Source: UBA2334 sp964396895 (GTDB lineage Bacteria > Pseudomonadota > Gammaproteobacteria > Burkholderiales > Burkholderiaceae_C). Taken from it: a stretch of DNA of 64,000 nt. Within the stretch, counting starts at the first letter, position 1; each line of letters begins with the position of its first letter. Both the position numbers and the translations under genes were made by a program. The stretch covers positions 1 to 64,000 of the forward strand of contig CAYNGJ010000022.1 of the NCBI GenBank assembly GCA_964396895.1. The letters run 5' to 3'. Shown piece after piece: positions 59,588-64,000 of the stretch. The notes under the pieces were generated by a model. The model was not told the DNA's origin. It searched no databases and saw only the letters and a program-made list of their open reading frames with translations.

Positions 59588-61984
59588 ATGAAAGCACCCA
59601 TGGCAGCCAGGCAGCAGAACGACGCACACCCTTCCCCCACCACCGCTGGCCCCGGACGCTGGCTGATGAGGACTTTGTTGTGGATGTCTGGCTTGGCCGT
59701 GGCGGGCGTGTTTTCCTTGCTCATGGTCATCGCGGTGGCCTTGGCAATGGCCTACCCCAACCTGCCGGAAATCACATCGCTGTCCGATTACCGCCCCAAG
59801 CTGCCCATGCGGGTGTACTCGGCCGAAGGGGAACTGCTGGCCGAATATGGGGAAGAGCGGAGGGAGCTGACGCCGATCGCGCAGATCCCGCAAGTCATGA
59901 AGAATGCGGTGCTCGCCGCTGAGGATGCCCGCTTCTTCGAGCACGGCGGGGTGGACTACGTGGGCATGGTCCGTGCCGGACTGGCCAACTTTGGCCGATC
60001 CAAGAGCCAGGGTGCATCCACCATCAGCATGCAGGTCGCCCGCAACGTGTACCTGACGGCAGAAAAAACTTACACCCGGAAAATTTACGAGGTACTGCTG
60101 ACGTTCAAACTGGAACACCTGTTGACCAAGGAGCAAATCCTTGAGATCTACATGAACCAGATATTCCTCGGACACCGCGCCTACGGGTTTGCCGCCGCCG
60201 CCCAGGCGTACTACGGCAAGCCCCTGAAAGACATCACGGTGGATGAGGCCGCCATGCTCGCTGGATTACCCAAAGCGCCCTCGGCATTCAACCCCATCAG
60301 CAATCCCCGCCGCGCCCGGGCACGGCAGCTGTACATCATTGACCGCATGCTGGAGAACGGGTTCATCAACGAGGCCACCGCCCAGAAGGCCAAGGCAGCG
60401 CCAGTGAACATCCGACCCGCCAACAGCATCGAGCGCGTTCGCGGCGACTATGCCGCCGAGATGGTCCGCCAAGCCATGTTTGCCCAGTATGGCGACGAGG
60501 CCTACACCCGGGGACTGAACGTCACCACCACCATCCGCAGCGGCGAACAGCAGGTGGCCTACCGCGCCCTGCGGGCCGGCCTGATGGATTTCGAGCGGCG
60601 CCAGCACTACCGGGGACCGGAGCGTTTTGTGGCCCTGCCACCCGACGGCCCGGCGCTGGACGAGATCATCGACGATGTGCTGGCCGACCATCCCGACAAC
60701 GGTGACGTGCTGGCCGCCTTGGTGCTGGACGCCACACCCAGGAAGGTGACGGTGGTCCGGCAAGACGGTCAGCCCATCGATATCACGGGCGATGGACTCA
60801 AGCCCGTTCAGTCTGGCCTGTCAGACAAGGCCCCACCCAACATCAAGCTGCGCCGTGGGGCCGTGATCCGCATGACGAGGTCGGGCAAACACGGCTGGGA
60901 AATCACCCAACTGCCCGAGGTGGAAGGTGCGTTTGTGGCCATGGACCCCCGAACGGGCGCCATCCGAGCCCTGGTCGGCGGGTTCGACTTCCAGAAAAAC
61001 AAGTTCAACCACGTCACACAGGCTTGGCGCCAGCCGGGGTCCAGTTTCAAGCCCTTTGTCTATTCAGCTGCGCTGGAAAAAGGCATTTCCCCCGCCACCA
61101 CGGTGTACGACACGCCACTGTTCTTCAGCGCCACCGAAACCGGTGGCAAGCCCTGGGAGCCCAAGAACTACGACGGCAAATTCGACGGACCCATGCCCAT
61201 GCGCACCGCATTGGCCAAATCCAAGAACATGGTGTCCATCCGAATCCTGCAAGCGGTGGGCACCCAGAGTGCCCAGGAATGGATACAGCGTTTTGGCTTT
61301 CCCGCCGAACGCCACCCACCCTACCTGACCATGGCACTGGGTGCTGGCTCGGCAACCCCGTTGCAAATGGCTTCGGCGTACAGCGTGTTTGCCAACGGCG
61401 GCCACCTGCTGCCCCCCATGCTGATCAGCAAAATTTCCGACGCCCAGGGCAAGGTGTTGCTGGAGACACCGATGCCAACGCTGGCTGAGGTGCCCCGCGC
61501 CATCGAAGAACGCAATGCCTTCGTGATGAGCAGTCTGCTGCAGGAAATCACCCGATCCGGCACAGCTGCCCGCGCTCAAGCCACCCTGAAACGACCAGAC
61601 CTGTACGGCAAAACAGGGACCACCAACGATGCCATGGACGCGTGGTTTGTGGGCTTTCAGCCCACGTTGACTGCGGCGGTGTGGGTGGGCTACGACAACC
61701 CGCGCAACCTGGGCAGCCGTGAAACAGGCGGCGGCTTGGCCTTGCCGATCTGGATTGCCTTCATGCAGGACGCCCTCAAAGGCATCCCAGTGATGGAAGT
61801 GCCAGTGCCTGAAGGCGTGGTCCACATCAACAACGACTGGTACTTCAACGAGTTCGGGCCTGGCAACAATGTCCGCGAATTGGGCAGTGAACGCAGTGCC
61901 CTGTTCCCGCCCGGCAGCGCGAATGCACCGCCGCCCGTCGCACCTGAAGAGCGCAAAAGCATTCTGGACCTGTTCCGCAACTGA
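59588..61984 (+). CDS. mrcA: Penicillin-binding protein 1A (bifunctional transglycosylase/transpeptidase)
   Basis: 798 residues, polymerises and cross-links peptidoglycan. Membrane anchor (VAGVFSLLMVIAVALAMAY), transglycosylase motifs AAEDARFFEHGGVDYVGM, GASTISMQVARN and LEHLLTKEQILEIYMN, then the transpeptidase SXXK (PGSSFKPF), SKN (KSKNMVS) and KTGTTNDAMDAW. All active sites intact. It is divergent from pilM, the usual betaproteobacterial arrangement. Start could be 59666, given the promoter position. Confidence 0.96.
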   Translation: MKAPMAARQQNDAHPSPTTAGPGRWLMRTLLWMSGLAVAGVFSLLMVIAVALAMAYPNLPEITSLSDYRPKLPMRVYSAEGELLAEYGEERRELTPIAQIPQVMKNAVLAAEDARFFEHGGVDYVGMVRAGLANFGRSKSQGASTISMQVARNVYLTAEKTYTRKIYEVLLTFKLEHLLTKEQILEIYMNQIFLGHRAYGFAAAAQAYYGKPLKDITVDEAAMLAGLPKAPSAFNPISNPRRARARQLYIIDRMLENGFINEATAQKAKAAPVNIRPANSIERVRGDYAAEMVRQAMFAQYGDEAYTRGLNVTTTIRSGEQQVAYRALRAGLMDFERRQHYRGPERFVALPPDGPALDEIIDDVLADHPDNGDVLAALVLDATPRKVTVVRQDGQPIDITGDGLKPVQSGLSDKAPPNIKLRRGAVIRMTRSGKHGWEITQLPEVEGAFVAMDPRTGAIRALVGGFDFQKNKFNHVTQAWRQPGSSFKPFVYSAALEKGISPATTVYDTPLFFSATETGGKPWEPKNYDGKFDGPMPMRTALAKSKNMVSIRILQAVGTQSAQEWIQRFGFPAERHPPYLTMALGAGSATPLQMASAYSVFANGGHLLPPMLISKISDAQGKVLLETPMPTLAEVPRAIEERNAFVMSSLLQEITRSGTAARAQATLKRPDLYGKTGTTNDAMDAWFVGFQPTLTAAVWVGYDNPRNLGSRETGGGLALPIWIAFMQDALKGIPVMEVPVPEGVVHINNDWYFNEFGPGNNVRELGSERSALFPPGSANAPPPVAPEERKSILDLFRN

Positions 61985-62066
61985 GTGGCCAGGATTGGCC
62001 AACAAGGGCCAAGGCCCTGGGCTCGGCCGCTCTCCCTCACCGCAACAGTGGCCGTGCCGTGCCGTG

Positions 62067-62402
62067 TCAGACGGGCGGGCTGAAGCTGAGGGGCATGGCC
62101 GATTGCTCGGAGGCCACATCGCTCAGCAAGGCAAAAAACTCCACCTGGGTTTTGGTGTCCAACCAGGCACCGTTCTGCCATTGAAAGTGGTAACCACCCC
62201 GGCGAGCCGCGAGCCAGATTTCCTGCAGCGGCTTTTGCAGGTTGATGACGATCTGGCTGCTGTTTTCAAAGGTCAGCGTGATCATGCCGCCCACCCGTTG
62301 GTTGTCCACGTCGGCATCGGTGGTGTCGTTGATCGTGTCGCAGGCCTGCTCAATGGCTTCCAACGCCGCTTCTGCACGGTCCAAGTATTCAAGGTCGGTC
62401 AT
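62067..62402 (-). CDS. cyaY: CyaY, bacterial frataxin
   Basis: 111 residues. Acidic first helix (LEYLDRAEAALEAIEQACD), then the beta sheet MITLTFENSSQIVINLQKPL and IWLAARRGGYHFQWQNGAWL. It binds iron and tunes Fe-S cluster assembly. It is divergent from lptM with only 12 bp between starts and convergent with mrcA. Confidence 0.95.
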   Translation of the reverse strand: MTDLEYLDRAEAALEAIEQACDTINDTTDADVDNQRVGGMITLTFENSSQIVINLQKPLQEIWLAARRGGYHFQWQNGAWLDTKTQVEFFALLSDVASEQSAMPLSFSPPV

Positions 62403-62408
62403 TACAAT
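62403..62408 (+). promoter_or_regulatory. -10 box of lptM; leaderless start likely
   Basis: TACAAT, then TCCACC and the ATG at 62415. The six-base distance predicts transcription from the start codon, with no ribosome binding site. The complementary strand must also drive cyaY from this 12-bp gap. Confidence 0.45.
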
Positions 62409-62414
62409 TCCACC

Positions 62415-62603
62415 ATGCTGAAATGGAATGGAATTTTAGGTGGCAATCAGTCCCGGCGCTTGGCACTGGCCATCTGCGCCTGCTTCCTGGCAGGGTGTGG
62501 CCAGAAAGGCCCGCTCTATCTGCCTGCACCGCCCACCAACGCCCACCCCACGGCGGGAACATCAGTGCCCCTTGCCCCCAGCGCGGCGCCGCAACGCCAT
62601 TGA
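62415..62603 (+). CDS. lptM: LptM (YifL-like) small lipoprotein
   Basis: 62 residues. The signal RRLALAICACFLAGC ends in a lipobox and the mature protein begins CGQKGPLYLPAPP, the hallmark of LptM, which helps LptD mature in the outer membrane. It is usually followed by lysA; here a dispersed repeat and the convergent ccsB follow instead. Confidence 0.92.
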   Translation: MLKWNGILGGNQSRRLALAICACFLAGCGQKGPLYLPAPPTNAHPTAGTSVPLAPSAAPQRH

Positions 62604-62641
62604 AGCCGCACCGCCGACGCCACCGCCGTCGCACATGCGAT

Positions 62642-62704
62642 ATCCTATTTTGATAGCTGAAAACTGAATAAATATAAGCGCCAGAGGCACTTTTTATTCA
62701 ATTT
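62642..62704 (-). repeat. Dispersed AT-rich intergenic repeat, copy 6
   Basis: On the minus strand it reads GTGCCTCTGGCGCTTATATT, then TTCAG and CAGCTATCAAAATAGG, the same block order as the others. It lies in the convergent gap between lptM and ccsB, where it may help termination. Confidence 0.65.
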
Positions 62705-62717
62705 ACGGCACACCATC

Positions 62718-64000
62718 TCACAGGCTGCCGTAACTGTGGAGACCGGACAAGAACATGTTCACGCCCAAGAAGGCAAACGTGGTGATGACCAGCCCCACCA
62801 GCGCCCACCAGGCTGAGATGGTGCCGCGCAGCCCCTTCATCAGCCGCATGTGCAACCAGGCGGCATAGTTGAGCCACACGATCAGCGCCCAGGTTTCTTT
62901 GGGGTCCCAGCTCCAATAGCCACCCCAGGCATCTGCCGCCCACAACGCACCCAACACGGTTGCGATGGTGAAGAAGGCGAAACCAATGGCAATGGCCTTG
63001 TACATCACATCGTCCAGCACCTCAAAGCTGGGCAAACGCTCGCCAATGCGCCGACGCGCAGCCAGGATACCCGCGGTCACCAGGGCAGCAATGCCAAAGT
63101 ACACAAACCAATAGCTGCTGCCCGCCTCGGCGCTGGTCTGGCGAAACACCATGGGTTCGAAGCACAGCACCACGCCCAGTGCCCACAGTGGCAGCAGTTT
63201 GTACCAGCGGGTTTCAGTGGCCTGCTGCTTGATGAGGTAGGCAAACGCCACCATGGCGGCAATGGCAAAAGTGCCGTAGCCCACAAAGTTGGCGGGGACG
63301 TGGATTTTCATCCACCAGCTCTGCAGGGCCGGGATCAGCGGCTGGATCTGGTGAGCTTCGCGCACCACCGTGTACCAGAGCAAAAAGCCCACGGCCGCGC
63401 TGACCACCAACATGATGAACGCCCCCATGGACTTGGTGCGGTAAATGTCTTCGTAGTACAGGTAGAACGCCGCTGTCATCCAGCAAAACAGCACAAACAC
63501 CTCGTACAGGTTGCTGACGGGGATGTGGCCGATGTCCGGCCCCATCTGGTGGCCTTCGTACCAACGCACCATGGTGCCGACCAAGGCCAGTGTCACCGCC
63601 GTCCAGGCCAGCCGGGAACCCAGGGATTCCATGGCATCGGACGACTGGCGCATGAACACACCCGCCCAATAGAACAACGTGCTCATGAAAAACAGCACGC
63701 TCATCCAGAGAATGGCCGACTGGCTGGACAAAAAGTACTTGAGCAAGAACGCCTGGTCCGCCCTGGCCAGGTCGGCCTGCCCGTTGACCTGGTACAACCA
63801 AATGGCCAGCAGCGACAACGCCGCCACACCCGCCATCAGCTTCTGCAGGGGGCGCCAGAACCAGCCAATCCAGACCAGGCTGGGCACGGTGCCCAACAAA
63901 ATCGAGGCTTCGTACACATCCATGCGGTTGCCATATCGCATGAACACCGCCACGGTGGCCAGCACCAAGGCCACCGCAAACCCCCAATCGGTGGCGCTTC
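62718..64000 (-). CDS. ccsB: Cytochrome c biogenesis protein CcsB (ResC/CcsA type), 5' end outside window
   Basis: At least 427 residues; the frame runs off the window edge with no start inside that fits. Many membrane helices and the haem-handling tryptophan-rich motif WGGYWSWDPKETWALIVWLN identify the system II haem exporter/ligase family. Conserved His residues (VREAHQIQP, WLHMRLMKG) flank it. It attaches haem to periplasmic cytochromes such as those at 15216, working with a ResB-type partner that should lie just beyond the edge. Confidence 0.92.
   Translation of the reverse strand, partial: SATDWGFAVALVLATVAVFMRYGNRMDVYEASILLGTVPSLVWIGWFWRPLQKLMAGVAALSLLAIWLYQVNGQADLARADQAFLLKYFLSSQSAILWMSVLFFMSTLFYWAGVFMRQSSDAMESLGSRLAWTAVTLALVGTMVRWYEGHQMGPDIGHIPVSNLYEVFVLFCWMTAAFYLYYEDIYRTKSMGAFIMLVVSAAVGFLLWYTVVREAHQIQPLIPALQSWWMKIHVPANFVGYGTFAIAAMVAFAYLIKQQATETRWYKLLPLWALGVVLCFEPMVFRQTSAEAGSSYWFVYFGIAALVTAGILAARRRIGERLPSFEVLDDVMYKAIAIGFAFFTIATVLGALWAADAWGGYWSWDPKETWALIVWLNYAAWLHMRLMKGLRGTISAWWALVGLVITTFAFLGVNMFLSGLHSYGSL

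Noticed and set aside
1..64000. CRISPR arrays, rRNA, tRNA or complete insertion sequences
   Set aside because: No regularly spaced repeats, tRNA folds, rRNA signatures or transposase genes were seen.

Overview
The window looks like chromosome from a GC-rich betaproteobacterium, most likely family Comamonadaceae (Rhodoferax/Acidovorax-like). The grounds are the gene orders dusB-fis-purH, pilMNOPQ divergent from mrcA (PBP1A), rubA-pilGHIJ-chpA next to thiD and hemL, cyaY divergent from lptM, yqgE-ruvX-pyrR-pyrB-pyrX, a system II cytochrome c biogenesis gene, and short AT-rich intergenic repeats carrying AGCGCTT and AGCTA. These assignments rest on reading the sequence and on knowledge of the families; no database search was run.

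Layout. 1-1672: edge of an integrated element, with a tyrosine integrase, a tandem 12-bp repeat and an orphan terminator. 1719-2110: decayed DsrE-like gene. 2232-5610: ABC-type solute-binding protein, MarR regulator and divergent acyl-CoA ligase, with an operator-like palindrome. 5710-12277: Fe(III)-type ABC permease (fbpB) and ATPase (fbpC), pulled apart by an accessory block that holds a helicase remnant, a PrcB-like protein and a subtilase whose best start lies across an 11-base poly-C tract. 12352-15091: two-component system divergent from an EF-hand protein. 15216-17577: flavocytochrome c-like pair plus cytochrome b561. 17815-21111: copper/redox block (decayed PCuAC, Crp/Fnr regulator, Spy-like, PCuAC, Sco, DUF2946). 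21132-26481: aroK-plsC-pyrX-pyrB-pyrR-ruvX-yqgE, mostly with overlapping ends. 26509-28035: photolyase. 28051-37835: type IV pilus chemosensory system. 37945-40580: rubredoxin, ThiD-like protein, hemL. 40713-46901: a large FecR/TPR/beta-barrel protein, a HupE-type membrane protein, a TPR protein and a 49-residue secreted protein. 46989-49986: purH-fis-dusB. 50261-54017: YqaA, an MFS transporter, a class I amidotransferase and ychF. 54309-61984: pilQPONM and mrcA. 62067-64000: cyaY, lptM and a ccsB-like gene cut by the window edge.

Functionally the window combines type IV pilus assembly (pilMNOPQ) and its control (pilGHIJ-chpA), pyrimidine and purine synthesis, tetrapyrrole and cytochrome c maturation, copper delivery to cytochrome oxidase, iron uptake, and a few accessory islands. 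The best candidates for something undescribed are the possibly phase-variable subtilase with its PrcB-like partner, the EF-hand protein and two-component system sharing Pro/Gly-rich segments and a palindromic operator candidate, the FecR-TPR-barrel fusion with its neighbours, the dispersed AGCGCTT/AGCTA repeat (one copy seems to supply a promoter to hemL), and several genes whose -10 box lies exactly six bases before an ATG without a ribosome binding site.
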